A stretch of 27,152 nt of DNA from Chara braunii (GCA_003427395.1 BFEA01000070.1:2985206-3012357); one strand, 5' to 3'. Shown: positions 9,400-19,518, counted from the stretch's first letter. Translations and numbers: made by a program. Notes: generated by a model not told the origin, from the sequence alone.

Positions 9400-10145
9400 A
9401 CTACTAGCCTTAAACTAACGTAATCTGGCGGTCCCCCCTCGAGGCAAAGTGTGTTTGACCACTTTTCGGTCCCAGTCAAACAAGGGCTGTGCAACCGAGT
9501 ACTACCTAACAAGATATCCATAGGGAGGTCATTGCCGACTAGGAACGAAACTCAATGTCTCAGTTTCCCCCCCACGTACGAAAAAAGACACTCAATGTCT
9601 TTAAGGTAGTCATTGACTACCATGCGCTGTTTGCTGGCAGAGGTCGACTCCACAGGTCGACTCAGGCGCTGCACGTGCCCCTGTAAGCGCAGCCTCTCAA
9701 CGCACGCGCATCTAATGAAATTCCGCGTCGAGCAAGTGTCATAATAGGCCCCGACGCTGTTTGTTGGCACAGGTCGACTCCACACGTCGACTCAGGCGCT
9801 GCACTTGCCCCTGTAAGCGCAACCTCTCAACGCATGCGCAACTAATGAAATTCCGCGTCCAGCAAGTGTTATAATAGGCCCCGGCCTTGCGGCCACCGAT
9901 GACTACCTCGCCGACGAACAACTCACCCTTAGGGGCTTTGGCCATGGTCGTCCAAGAAGCTAGCGGGTCCGATCTAGACCACTCCTCCTCTAGCTCCTCT
10001 AAGGACTCGAACACATTCAGCGAACAGAGGATCGCCAGGTCCGAATGTGTTTGCGGGACGGCTCCGGAGTCAATAGCTCGGGCCATCTCTCGAGATGGTG
10101 AGGGTGTGTCCACCACCTCGACCCTAGCAGGAACAACCACTATTC
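9400..10145 (-). pseudogene. Gypsy aspartic protease region, partly duplicated
   Basis: The minus strand encodes an acidic linker (ESLEELEEEWSRSDPLASW, GELFVGEVVIGGRKAGAYYN) and then a protease-like catalytic segment. This reads YNTCWTRNFISCACVERL in one copy and YDTCSTRNFIRCACVERL in the second, where the family has D-T/S-G. Both copies have Cys in place of the catalytic-loop Gly, and one also lost the Asp to Asn. Downstream, VNDYLKDIECLFSYVGGK and then, in other frames, a flap/core-like stretch follow. Proteases of this type cut Gag-Pol; this one is inactive. Confidence 0.7.
9625..9884 (-). repeat. 130-bp tandem duplication within the protease relic
   Basis: Unit 1 is 9625-9754 and unit 2 is 9755-9884. 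Both start CGCTGTTTG and end ATAATAGGCCCCG, with roughly 10 point differences. The period is not a multiple of three, so it breaks the frame and duplicates the active-site segment. Confidence 0.95.
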
Positions 10146-11102
10146 CTACTGGCCCGACGTGTTTCCCGGAGCAGTTCGAGAACCACTGGCAACATTGCTA
10201 CCTATGGGAGAGGACGATCCCAACGCTTGCCCCATCGTAGGCGGGATCTTTTTCGTGACCTTCTTATTGTGGCACTTGAACTGGTTATTGCCATATTGAC
10301 CACAAGAAATGCAGGCCTGCCTGGTGTACCGGTCTCTCCACACGTCCTCTGTGAGACCCGCTTTCTCCCATGGCGGAGCGTTGGGGTCAACTTGACTCCT
10401 AGACCGGGAGCCTTTGCGGTGTTTACCGATCGCCTTGCCTTTTTGAACTGAGGCAGCGACCGCTCCACCCCCTGAAGCTTGTACGCAGCCCGCCTCTGCA
10501 CCTACTCCCTCATGGAAGTCGTCGTCCAATTCGATGGTGGAACCATCGTTGTCGACTAACATTATGCGCCCCTTTGCCTTCCAGTTGGGAGGCAGTGTTT
10601 TCTTCCTACCATCCGTAGTGGGTTGGTGCCCATGCCCTATCTTTGCGTCCAGGTCTAGGGGCTCCTTGCTAAACGAGGGGAAGTTGTGCACATTGATGTT
10701 TGCCTCGCCTGCCAACTGATTCTTGAGTGGCATAGGGAGATATCTCAGGTAAGTGGTTAGCAAGACTTGGGGGTCATAGCATACTCTAGGAACACAGATC
10801 AAACGCTCTACAGCGTCTGTGGCATCCCTCACTGACGTGAACGGTTTGTTGCTCAATGCTAGGATCGCATCAGTGGCCTTTTGGGCCTCCCGAGGATCAT
10901 GCCATCTTTCCGCCACCATCTTGAGGAAGTCTTCCAGTTTCTGGTTGGCTGCCCAAGCGTGGAAGTCGTGTCCGTATCCCTGCAGTTGCACTAACCCGCT
11001 TAACCATCTTGTTGCACTCCCTTCTAAGTAGGAGGCAGCCACCAACACTTCCTCGTGCGGCATGGTTAACTTGCACTTAACATTGACCGGCACCGACCTC
11101 AA
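10146..11102 (-). CDS. gag: Gypsy Gag capsid-nucleocapsid fragment
   Basis: The 318-codon frame starts in RSVPVNVKCKLTMPHEE. It contains a Ty3-like capsid pattern (LVAASYLEGSATRWL, HAWAANQKLEDFLKMV, ATDAILALSNKPFTSV, LLTTYLRYLPMPLKNQL). A charged linker follows, then a basic GKHRKGSRSRS and a zinc-knuckle relic, CISCGQYGNNQFKC. That fits C-x2-C-x4-H-x4-C except that the His position is Asn. Gag forms the particle and the knuckle binds the element RNA. The true frame probably enters from the Gln-rich linker upstream, across an indel in the A-run at about 11137-11143. Confidence 0.8.
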   Translation of the reverse strand: MRSVPVNVKCKLTMPHEEVLVAASYLEGSATRWLSGLVQLQGYGHDFHAWAANQKLEDFLKMVAERWHDPREAQKATDAILALSNKPFTSVRDATDAVERLICVPRVCYDPQVLLTTYLRYLPMPLKNQLAGEANINVHNFPSFSKEPLDLDAKIGHGHQPTTDGRKKTLPPNWKAKGRIMLVDNDGSTIELDDDFHEGVGAEAGCVQASGGGAVAASVQKGKAIGKHRKGSRSRSQVDPNAPPWEKAGLTEDVWRDRYTRQACISCGQYGNNQFKCHNKKVTKKIPPTMGQALGSSSPIGSNVASGSRTAPGNTSGQ

Positions 11103-12095
11103 CCATGTGTCGAGATCTTCGCCCCTCTTGTCCCTTAAAAAAAGGGTTTAGGTGAGGCGATGACGGTCTTTGGAACCCACTGTGTTTGTCCCGGTACCTG
11201 CACCATCCCGGGTTGTGGACCTTGGGGCACATGTTGCTGCACTAGCTGTTGTTGGGTTTGTGTGCCCTGCGGTTGTGCTGTCTGCGAGGCAGCAGGCTGC
11301 CCAGTTACGGCAACCTGCTACGGAGGCTGGGAATACACACACTAGGACCTGCTGAGAACCCTCCTGTTAGTGGCATACCTAGGGAAGCCGCTTGGACCGA
11401 TGCTGGAGAGACATATGGGATACCACCGGTGGGACGGAAGGAGGAGGTTGTACCACAAACCAGGTACCAGGCCCTGATGGTGATGGTGCTGCCTGAGCTC
11501 GCCCGACCAGCACGGCCAGGCTCTGCTGGATGTCCTGTAAGAGAACCATCTGATGGTCCTGCATTTCCACTACATCTAGCAGGACTGCACGCAGGGTCCT
11601 CACATCACCATCCATGTTTGTCAGGTCCATCGCCTCTAACTCACTAACATCTGCTTGTCTCCGCTGCATCCTTGATCTTCTCCTGATCATTCTCTCTTTT
11701 TCTGCCTTTGTCTCTCCTAAAGCCTTCTGTAGTTGTGCCTCTTGAAGTGTTGCTTGCTGTATGGCGACCTCTTCAGGGGTCAACACTATTCGCATGCTTG
11801 CCATAACGCCAGCGGACTGACTCAGGGTCTGCGCAATCGTTGACCCTACGGTCCCTGAACTGCTGGTCTGGGAACTCTGCTGCACAGCAGTTGCCATGGT
11901 TGTTGAAGCAGCGACTTCGCTTGCAAACGCCCTGCTGGCCTCTGCTGCCCTAGCTCTCCGCTGCTGCTGCTGTCTCTCCCTATGCTGGCGCAACAGTAAC
12001 CTATCACCCTTGGGTCCTAATGCTACATGGGCTATCGGGTGTCTAGCCGATCGCAAGATCCTGTCGTCCTCTCTAGTGTCCTCCCTGTCGCTCAT
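11103..12095 (-). CDS. Gypsy Gag N-terminal coiled-coil region and Gln-rich linker
   Basis: A Met at 12095 opens a 238-codon frame to 11379. It runs MSDREDTREDDRILRSAR, a Gln/Arg/Ala-rich helix (RQHRERQQQQRRARAAEAS), a Ser/Thr-rich part, then a long charged coiled coil (about 11780-11500) and a helical end with MVLLQDIQQSLAVLV. In a shifted frame at 11340-11145 the strand encodes a Gln/Pro-rich linker (QQLVQQHVPQGPQPG, PGQTQWVPKTV) that leads into the capsid frame. Large Gag N-termini of this kind are element-specific, and I have no family name for it. Confidence 0.65.
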
Positions 12096-13061
12096 AAGCT
12101 ACAGAACTGCACACTTTCTGCACTAGGTCACACTTGATGCCTACCGCAGTGTTGTGCCCAGACCAATTTTAAATAAATAAATAAAGCCACACTAGCCTGC
12201 TTCCGGTTCAATTTCTACTTGATGGAAAATTGCCGGAGTGTGACAGAGGCCTCACGTACAGTTGTGGTTTAAGCCACCAGTAGGCTTCTCAGTGGGGCAA
12301 TTAACGTGCCACTTCCTCCAGTCCTTAGCTGTGGAACGGAAAAGGCTGCACTAATGGTTAACGGGGACCCCCATGTAGAGGTGATGCCGTGCCCACACTG
12401 GTTCGGTAAAACTTGTCGCGCAATAGAAATCAGCAGTAGAAAAAGAAGCTTGGGCGTACTGATGGCTTAAACCACTACTGCCCCCGACATCAAAGAACTC
12501 TCAAAGGAACACATTTTCCCATGGGCGCTCAGTGCGTCGCCAGGGTCGGCGGAGCTCTGGTGAGAAAAAGAAGAAATCACCCCATGGGACCTCAAAATTC
12601 CTCTGGCGGGTCTTGTCCTGTGGGCAAAGATGTTCTTCTTAGGAAGCTTGTCTGCTCGCGTCTCGACCCTGCCAGCCTGTTCTGTGAAGAAACTGTCGGG
12701 TGCTGGGGGATCTAGAAAAGGAAAATCTACCAAAAAAAAAGAACACCAAAATCTACAAAATGCACATCTACAAGAGGAAAATCCCCAAACGAATGCCCTC
12801 CAGTAGTCACCAGCTGTGCAAAATGCGATTGAATCTTCTGCTATAATGTGGGACTTGAGTATTGTAATCCTGGTTAGTTAGGAGTTATGGTCTCGCACAC
12901 AGTACTTCAGGTTGCTAATCAATTTACTTCGCATGTGTTGGAGAGCATAGCAGTGATCCCTACTGTCTGTATTGACATGACAACTTGCCAGCACCCAGAT
13001 CAGGCAAGTTTGCCTGAGATCTGTGCCCTGGACGCTCGCTCTCCTGTGATGGGTAGCATCA
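12096..13061. other. Non-coding: gypsy leader and unassigned DNA
   Basis: Immediately upstream of the gag start (minus strand) is an AAATAAATAAATAAA run (12168-12182). There is also a minus-strand TGTCACACTCCGGC at about 12229-12242 that resembles an LTR start but lies too near gag with no primer binding site. From 12250 to 13060 I see no recognisable gene. An open minus frame at 12467-12733 has no known motif. Confidence 0.4.
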
Positions 13062-13175
13062 GCGCTATCTTCTTCCCCCGAATACATACGGTCATTATAG
13101 CTGTATTTGAGGCATCTGTCAGTCTAGGTACAGCTATAATGACCGTACGTTGTATTCGGGGGAAGAAGGTAGTGC
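13062..13175. repeat. Long inverted repeat (hairpin or small MITE)
   Basis: The left arm 13062-13105 pairs with the right arm 13129-13175 around a 23-nt loop. Outer arms (CTTCTTCCCCCGAATAC against GTATTCGGGGGAAGAAG) and inner arms (ACGGTCATTATAGCTGTA against TACAGCTATAATGACCGT) are perfect. A 3-nt asymmetry separates them and a few mismatches occur at the outer edge. Confidence 0.9.
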
Positions 13176-13635
13176 ATGCCACCGATTCAACGTCCTTATT
13201 TGCGCACCCCACAGCCGTGGAGCAGGAAAGGATCAGGTAGATGCATCAGTGTCGCCACCAGAATAAGGACCCTGGAGGATAATGCACAAACAAACATATG
13301 TGCAGAGGTCCTTTGGCATAAAGTGAATCTGAACTTGATCGTTTCTTCATTCGGTTTGAGGAAAGAGGGGGCACTGTGTTGGGTGACACAGAGCGATTGG
13401 TAAAGAGAGTGGGTCCCAGCTAATCGGTAAAAGTGCTCACTTTTTCATGAGCAAATAGGATTGGTTGGTTGGCCTGGCGTCAGTGTGTGGATCCCTGTCC
13501 TGTGCTCTGATTATTGGGTGGAATTGCGTATAAGAGTTGTATTGCACGAAGTACTGTGTTTCTTTCTTATCTCGTTGTGTACTAAAGAAGGATTGTTGTG
13601 CACGAATTGCGTCTGCTCTGTGTTGATATGCACAG

Positions 13636-13780
13636 GTATGAGTCAGATTTTTTCTTAAACGTTGTTCATTCTAGAGGGATCATATCCTGGGCGGCTGTCG
13701 ATCTCAATGCTTCAGGATTACAGGGAGGAAAGATTGTTGGATTCGTCACTGCTCGAGTTGTGTCAGCAAAAGAGAGCGAG
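13636..13780 (+). CDS. NAA60-like: NAA60/MCC1-like N-acetyltransferase, exon A (GNAT N-terminal core)
   Basis: The exon follows an acceptor (ATGCACAG, AG at 13634-13635), begins with the last base of a split codon and encodes 48 residues. They start YESDFFLNVVHSRGIISWAA and include GGKIVGFVTARVVSAKESE. This matches the second part of plant NAA60/HAT4/MCC1 proteins from memory (a Y-E-x-x-F-F-x-N-V-V start, a GFVTA strand and the AKESE end). NAA60 acetylates the N-termini of Golgi-membrane proteins, and plant MCC1 was described as a histone acetyltransferase. The exon ends at 13780 in phase 0, where GCAAGT follows, giving a GC-AG intron. Reading on to the GT at 13836 gives phase 1, which does not fit exon B. 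The exon before it, encoding the R-P-x-D-L type N-terminus, was not found. Confidence 0.85.
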
Positions 13781-13786
13781 GCAAGT
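13781..13786 (+). other. GC-type 5' splice site of intron A-B
   Basis: The sequence GAG|GCAAGT equals the consensus of rare GC-AG introns, which compensate for the GC by a near-perfect match to U1 at the other positions. Use of this site joins AKESE in phase 0 to AADLLGYEL at 19415, exactly where the plant family aligns without a gap. Confidence 0.7.
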
Positions 13787-14689
13787 TTTTTGATTCAGAT
13801 TGACACTCGGCACTGTTCTGGGATAAATTTGGCAGGTGCATGTTCTCTTTTTTGTTTTTCCTTCTCTCTTTTTCGTTTTGAATTCGGACGACTTCTCAAT
13901 CTTTGAGTCTGATCATTGCACAAGGGCCATGCCAATCTGCTGTCTTGTTCCATCAATCATAATGAATGTCCTAAAAAGGACTATGTTCTGCATTCATATG
14001 TGCTTTTGGGCAGAGCCTGTTGTTTCTTTTCATATTCCATTGTTTGCGATCCGGTGGTTGTGCAACCTATTCTTCTGTTCTATCTGTTGAAGGAGTTTGT
14101 GAAGTGCTCGTTTGTGAAACATTTCTGGCATCTGCATTCCCAGAGTTGAGAGATTAACTCAAGACGATCACTTTGTAGAGATTTACTATCGCGGCGTAAC
14201 CACATTGCTGTCCAGCATGGAAAAAGAACTCATGCTTCAGACCTTCTTCTCCCAGAGTATGTCCTCCCGTCCGATTTGTTAAAGGCCATTGTGACATGTT
14301 TGTTTGTGAAGGTTGCTGGCATCCACTTCTGTTGTTGATGAGCTCTGAGTAGAACTTGGGGTTTGAAATTTGAACTTTGAAGGTGTTTTTTTTTCAACTG
14401 GTTTTCGACATCACCAACTTTTTGGTGTTTTTCAGTTGGAAGTTGGAAAGTGCCCCCCGCAGACGTGAAGCTGACCAATCTTGAAACTGCTGAGCATTTG
14501 GGCGCAACCAGTTTTGCCTCAATGGTGGGTGCTCAGTGTTGACCGTTGGCTGTGATGCAACTGACGCTCATGATAACATTGAGAACCCTGGAACGCTTAC
14601 TTTGTAACCCCCGGGCGTTATTATGGGGTGGAGACGGTAGTATTTGGCCATGTGCATGGAGTTTCAAAGTTCAAACACAAAACAGCGGG

Positions 14690-17600
14690 TGGAAGCGCAA
14701 AGGTTGGCATGAGAGAGAACAGGGAGGGAATTCCTGGAACGGATGCGAGCGTTACAGGATGGACCAAAAGCCTGGCAGTCGGAGGATGAGCGGTGGGCGG
14801 AGAAAAGTCTGGCGACGGCGGAATTGCGGCAGTGGTTCGCCCATGAGGTTAACAGGACTGGGTGGCTGTTGACGGTGAAGTGGGCGCAGCAGGGGTAGAG
14901 GATGATGTGGGAAGGTTTTCAGATGTTGCAAGCGGCACACAAGGTAGTGGTGATACATGAGCTTAGGCACCCGTTTCGCGACGATGATCCCACTGCCACC
15001 TTGTCCCCGATGACCCTGGCCCATGCTGACAAATTTTACTGTTATCTGTTAGCCGAGGAGCAGCACTGATCGCCGGAAGATATGATGAGCCAGACGCAAC
15101 AGACTGTGTGGAGCCACGTTCGGGCAACTATCTGACAGGTGCAGAACGTAGGGCTGGAGCAACCTATCACGGCAGCCGAGGTCCGGAAGGCCATTATGGA
15201 TCTGCCAAGGGGGAAGTCGCCCGGTTTGGACGATATCCTGGTTGAAATGTTTAAAGAATTCTTGCAAATCTTTGACGAGTACTTGGCTGTGGCGGCAGTG
15301 TGGCCTACAACGAAGCACTTGCGGAAGGCTGCTTCCTGCCGGGTTTTGGTGAAGCATATGTCACCTTGATATTCAAAAAGGGTGACAGGACGGAGATTCG
15401 GAATTGGCGGCCCATAGCCGTCCTCAACGCATACTATAAAATCCTATCGAAGATCCTTGCCATGCATTTCGCGGCCGTCACGCCCTCCATTGTGTCCTGT
15501 TCACGGACTGGGTTTGTTTGCCTCCTCACTGATGCCAGCAAGACAGGTGCTTCACATTGCCAGTAATTCCTAACAAAAGGTTGCTGTATGACAGAGTATG
15601 CTGGTCCTTCCTGCTTCAGGCACTAAGGGCCCAGGGGATGGGGGAGGTGTTTGTAAGGTGGATTGTGGAGCTGTTGCCGATGGCGAGGGCAGCTATTAGA
15701 ATTAACGGGTACAATTCGGTCCCCTTTGAGGCCACCCGGTTGGTTAGACAGGGGTGTCGTATGTCGCCGGCCTTGTATACTCTGTATGTGGAGGTTCTGC
15801 ACGATATGATCCGGGCGGATCCTCACATTGGCGGCCTGCAGATGCCGGGTCAGGATATCCGATCATCAGTGTTTGTGGCCGATAGGGGAGCAATCCTTTG
15901 GCCATCAGTGGAGCATATTGTAGCCCTCGGAAGAATCATGGACACATTTACATTGTATGCATGAGAATGGGTGAACGGGGGGAAGTCGTGCATCATTTTG
16001 CCCAGAACAGTGTTGTTGGGGGATGTGCAGGGGATCGAGGTACTCCCGGAAGGGGTAGGGATTAGGTAGCTAGGGGTCGTAATGGCGGCAAAAGGGGCCG
16101 GGGAGCGCCAGTTGGATTACCTTATTGCCACGGTTGTGGGGCGAGCCAGAGGATGGTTGGGCCGAACATCACGGCGACTCCTTGGCCGGGCAATTCTTGT
16201 TAACAATTCGCTCCTGGCAGTGATGTGGTATGTAGTCGTTATGCACATGCCCACCAGAAGCCAATGCAGGACGTTAAGACAGCAGTTGTCTGTTTCCTTT
16301 GGTCGGGTGACCCCCGAGGCAAAAACCAGGATCAGATGGGTTGTGTGGCCTGTTGCGGCTGTTACTGGAAGAGGATGGCGCAGACTGGAAGAGAGTTGCT
16401 AGGGAGTTGCTGGCTGATGTATTGCGAGTGGACCCTCAGGTGGCCTTTCAGGCACTTGTGCATTCGGATCTGCTTTGCAATTTGAAGCAGGGCACTCTGT
16501 GGACCCCCTTCCTTGCGGTTTGGAGGGCCATCTGATTTCGACCAACAGCGCCAGCCTCGATGGATCAAATCTTGACCCAGGCGCTCTTCGGTAACCCCCT
16601 CATGCTTGAAGAAGATGGCCGGCCATGGCCCTGGCAGGGAGCACCCGCGGCCTTCAGAAGGCAGTGGCTGAATAAAGGGGTTTTCTTAGTCAGACACCTA
16701 TGGGATGCACAAAGGGGAACCTGGCGCGAGGATGGCGAGGTGATTGCCGACCTGCCGCGCCAAGTGGCGAGATTGCAAACCCGCCGCGCAATCCAGGAAG
16801 CGATCCCATTACATTGGGTACACCGCTTGAGGAACGATGAGAGGGTCAAGGGGGAATGGGTAGCAGTGCGAGGCCTGCCGGAACCGGTGACAGTTTACCA
16901 GATCTTGGAATGGGATCGGCAAGCAGGCTATGAGGGTAAGCCATGGCAGGTAATCGACGGCAGTCTAAGCCTGGGGGAGCCGCTCCGCCCGATGCCAGGG
17001 CCCCCGTGGCATCTTCTTCACGATGGCATATATGCAGTTGCGGAGCTCAAAGATAAGGGCAGGGCGCGGCCGGTAGCACGGAGACCATATTGTATTGCCA
17101 CCACAGCTCGGGAATTACAGGTAGATCTCAGAAACTGGTAACTACCCACCCAAGGCAGCCTCCCTCGAGCACATGTGCTGGACCAAGTGACCACCAAGGT
17201 GTTGTACCTTGCAGAGCTCGTGCAGTATGGTGTGGGGCCGGAGATCAAAGCAAAATGGGCTAAGCGGGAGTGGGTAACTGATGAGGGCCTGCAGACATGC
17301 ACTGAGAAGAACTGGAGGAGATCCTGCGCGGTAGTGTACACCCTGCCAGACCAGCGGCAAGCTGACCTGCTGTGGCTGGTACTGCACCTAGCGATACCTG
17401 CATTGGAGTGGCTGGTGGCGAGAAGCCACCACAAAGACAGCACGTGTGGAATATGTCGGGTCCAGGAATAGACGTTGTGCCACCTCTTTCTCCAGCGTCC
17501 ATGTGGACGCCTTCTGGAGGCAGTGGCTGCAGTAGCTCATCAGCATAACCTCCTTTGGCCCCATCAGCAGAATGCTTGGGTGATGCTGGGATTTTTGGTC

Positions 17601-18000
17601 GGGGCATGGTGTGTGATCTTGAGAAGGACCAAATTCGGGATATGGAGATCATTAGGGCTGCAGCCTTGTGGGCAACTTGGTGCTGCCACAATGAGGCGGT
17701 GAGGGGGGGACGAGTGTCGGCGCTAGCCAAAGTTATGGGCTACTTCCAAGATAGCCTGAGGGTTGCACTACAAGCAGACTTTCAGAAAGAGCTGAGAAAG
17801 TGCCCTCCAACTACCCCTGTAGACCAAATGACCTTTTCACGAACATGGGGGCCCCGAGATGCGTTGCTACGGATGGATGCAAAAAGTAGGCTGCTGGTGT
17901 CTGGGCCGCTCCTTAGACCTGAGCGCACAGGGAATGAAGATAAGGGGGAGGCCAGCAGGGGGAATGGCTCATAAGCAAGCAAGAGGGTAGAGGAGTATAC
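14690..18000 (+). mobile_element. 5'-truncated, decayed LINE (L1-like RT) inside intron A-B
   Basis: Coding fragments in several frames run in order. First is an ORF2 linker (ERMRALQDGPKAWQSEDERW). Then comes the RT N-terminus (PITAAEVRKAIMDLPRGKSPG, 15165-15230). RT block 2 follows (KGDRTEIRNWRPIAVLNAYY, about 15380-15440), then RLVRQGCRMSPALYTLYVEV (15735-15800) and a degenerate catalytic box FVADRGAI (about 15872-15895) where Y/F-A-D-D is expected. After that come LGRAILVNNSLLAV, a long C-terminal frame (16560-17141) and a zinc-binding C-terminal region (CGICRVQE, stop, then HLFLQRPCGRLLEAV at 17480-17525), ending near 17974. The endonuclease is absent. It lies on the same strand as the host gene. 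Stops and frame changes show that it is old. Confidence 0.85.
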
Positions 18001-18371
18001 GACTGGAAACTGTATAAAAAGCAAAACCAAGGGACTATAGGACTGCAGGGCCTTAGGATCGGAAAAATGTCACAGAATGTCTGTATCACAAGCGAACGAG
18101 GCTAAAGGTTTATAGGACTATGGGAGCTGGGAAATATCATAGTTGTCATTAATAAGTCGGAACATCAAAAATGCCATGGCGAATGGGGCATGGGAGGGAG
18201 GGGGAATATGGATCAGACCTTCTTCTTCTTCTTCTTCCGCCTTCTCCTCTTCTTCTCCTCCTCCTTCTCCTTCTCCTTGTTCTTGTGCGTGGGGCTGCGT
18301 TTTCGACCTTCCCCCACGGCGGTCGTTTCCCCCAACTTGCCCACCATCTCCCACCACCCATCTTCTTCTTC
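17975..18371 (+). other. LINE 3' tail region and (TTC)n-rich intron DNA
   Basis: A motif with TATAGGACT occurs twice (about 18035 and 18111), probably in the LINE 3' untranslated part. The TTC/TCC-rich simple sequence at 18219-18285 follows. No gene is visible. Confidence 0.45.
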
Positions 18372-18610
18372 GGGAAGAGTAACTGGACTGGCAGCCTCCA
18401 GAATAGAAGGGGCTGCGTGTGTGTGTCTTTGTGGGGGGGGGGGGGGGGGGAGAAACGAGAAAATGGTCTGCGCTGTCCTTGGCTGTTAGCCCAATCACCT
18501 GCCCTTGACTGTTGGTTGGTAGTCGTAAGCACGTTTACATAGGTCAGTAGAAGCAACAATTGTTGTCCCTCTTTTCATTGTCTTCTTGACAGTAAATCAC
18601 CCCTGAACCC
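18372..18610 (+). repeat. Direct repeat copy 1 (about 220 bp, intron A-B)
   Basis: It starts GGGAAGAGTAACTGGACTGG, includes a G-run of 18 (18433-18450), and shares about 150 nearly identical bases with copy 2 (from GGTCTGCGCTGTCCTTGG to GACAGTAAATCACCC). Confidence 0.9.
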
Positions 18611-19117
18611 GCGCCCGCCCCCCCCCCCAAGTTTTTTTATTTCAGATTTGGGGTCCTCTGGGGTAGTGCAGCAAAACTCCACTCTCAAAAAAAAATCCTT
18701 GCTGGGTTTCAGGCCGCCCGGATTTCCCGGGTGGACCCCCCCCGCCCCGCGCGGCCGGGCGGCGGCCCAGCCTACAGAAAAAGTACATAAGGCATAGAAT
18801 CTCTGAATTCAGTAGACAGGATGAGTGACAACGAGGGTAATTTGAAATGCAGATACGGAGAAAGTAAAAGTTACATATGCAAGTTAATCGAGTGTATGAA
18901 TGGAGATGATGGAACTCAAGAGAGGATTACTAGGAGATAGGTGGGGGGTGGGAACTGTAGGATGGAATAGTGGTGCTAAGGGGAACGGCTGTCAGCAGGG
19001 GAAGGCGGTGACTGGGTACCAATGGGAGTCTCCCGATTGCCTGTCGCTGCTACAGACAGCGCCCTGGGCCGTTAACATAAACTGTATTCATAAACTCTTG
19101 TTCTTGTTTTGCTTGCC
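18611..19117. other. Non-coding spacer with C-runs and GC-rich patch
   Basis: There is a C-run at 18618-18628 and a GC-rich patch with CCCCCCC and GCGCGGCCGGGCGGCGG (about 18735-18770). No gene is recognised. Homopolymers make base accuracy here doubtful. Confidence 0.5.
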
Positions 19118-19339
19118 GGGGAAGAGTAACCGGACTGATGCTGCGTGTGTGTGTGTGTTTGGGAAAAGAAAAAGGAAAAAAAACGAGAAATGGTCTGCGC
19201 TGTCCTTGGCTGTTAGCCCAATCGCCTGCCCTTGACTGTTGGTTGGTAGTTGTAAGCACGTTTAGATAGGTGCAGTAGAAGCAACAATTGTTGTCCCTCT
19301 TTTCATTGTCTTCTTGACAGTAAATCACCCTCAATCCCT
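19118..19339 (+). repeat. Direct repeat copy 2 (about 220 bp), just upstream of exon B
   Basis: It starts GGGGAAGAGTAACCGGACTG, followed by (GT)n and an A-rich tract in place of the G-run of copy 1. Then comes the same block ending TCTTCTTGACAGTAAATCACC. The offset from copy 1 is about 730-745 bp. Confidence 0.9.
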
Positions 19340-19414
19340 CGTTGCCTGCTTCTGCACTCATCTCACATGCCTTTTTTTCTTTTTTTCGGGTGCATGCTAT
19401 TGCTTGTGCTGCAG

Positions 19415-19518
19415 GCCGCTGATCTTCTTGGATATGAATTGTCTCCATCAGAGAAGAGTCTTGTGTATGTGCTCACCTTGGGAGTTGCAAAGCCATACCG
19501 TAACCTGGGCCTAGGTGG
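19415..19518 (+). CDS. NAA60-like: NAA60/MCC1-like N-acetyltransferase, exon B (GNAT motif A)
   Basis: A pyrimidine-rich tract and GCTGCAG precede the exon. It reads in phase 0 AADLLGYELSPSEKSLVYVL, then TLGVAKPYRNLGLGG. LVYVLTLGV is the beta-4 strand of the GNAT fold. RNLGLG is the acetyl-CoA pyrophosphate-binding R/Q-x-x-G-x-G/A loop. The plant NAA60 family has the same L-V-Y-I-L-T-L-G-V strand and Y-R-x-x-G-I-A loop. Two donors are possible: GG|GTGCAC after 19518 (chosen, phase 2, fits exon C) and CTAG|GTGGGT after 19514. The dinucleotide repeat begins 50 bp downstream. Confidence 0.85.

Larger units (their letters stand above)
8537..12095 (-). mobile_element. Second minus-strand Ty3/gypsy element: gag, protease, partial RT
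   Basis: On the minus strand the order is a coiled-coil gag N-terminus (12095-11379), a Gln/Pro-rich linker, capsid plus zinc knuckle (11102-10146), a protease relic with a 130-bp duplication (about 10145-9400) and the N-terminal half of RT (9378-8537). The element ends abruptly in the RT palm at the 85-bp module. Its RT differs clearly from the 4620-7640 element (YLDDILIFS against YLDDILVFS, different fingers), so it is another family and not the missing 5' half of that copy. Confidence 0.9.

Noticed and set aside
12229-12242. TGTCACACTCCGGC on the minus strand as the start of the gypsy 5' LTR
   Set aside because: It is only about 150 bp from the gag start, with no primer binding site or LTR end between.
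13836-13841. GTGCAT as the donor of exon A
   Set aside because: It gives phase 1, which runs into a TGA when joined to exon B, and it adds residues that do not align with the family; the GC donor at 13781 avoids both.
14546-14872. Plus-strand frame at the start of the LINE as a separate gene
   Set aside because: The LINE linker reads in another frame across the same DNA; this frame has no motif.
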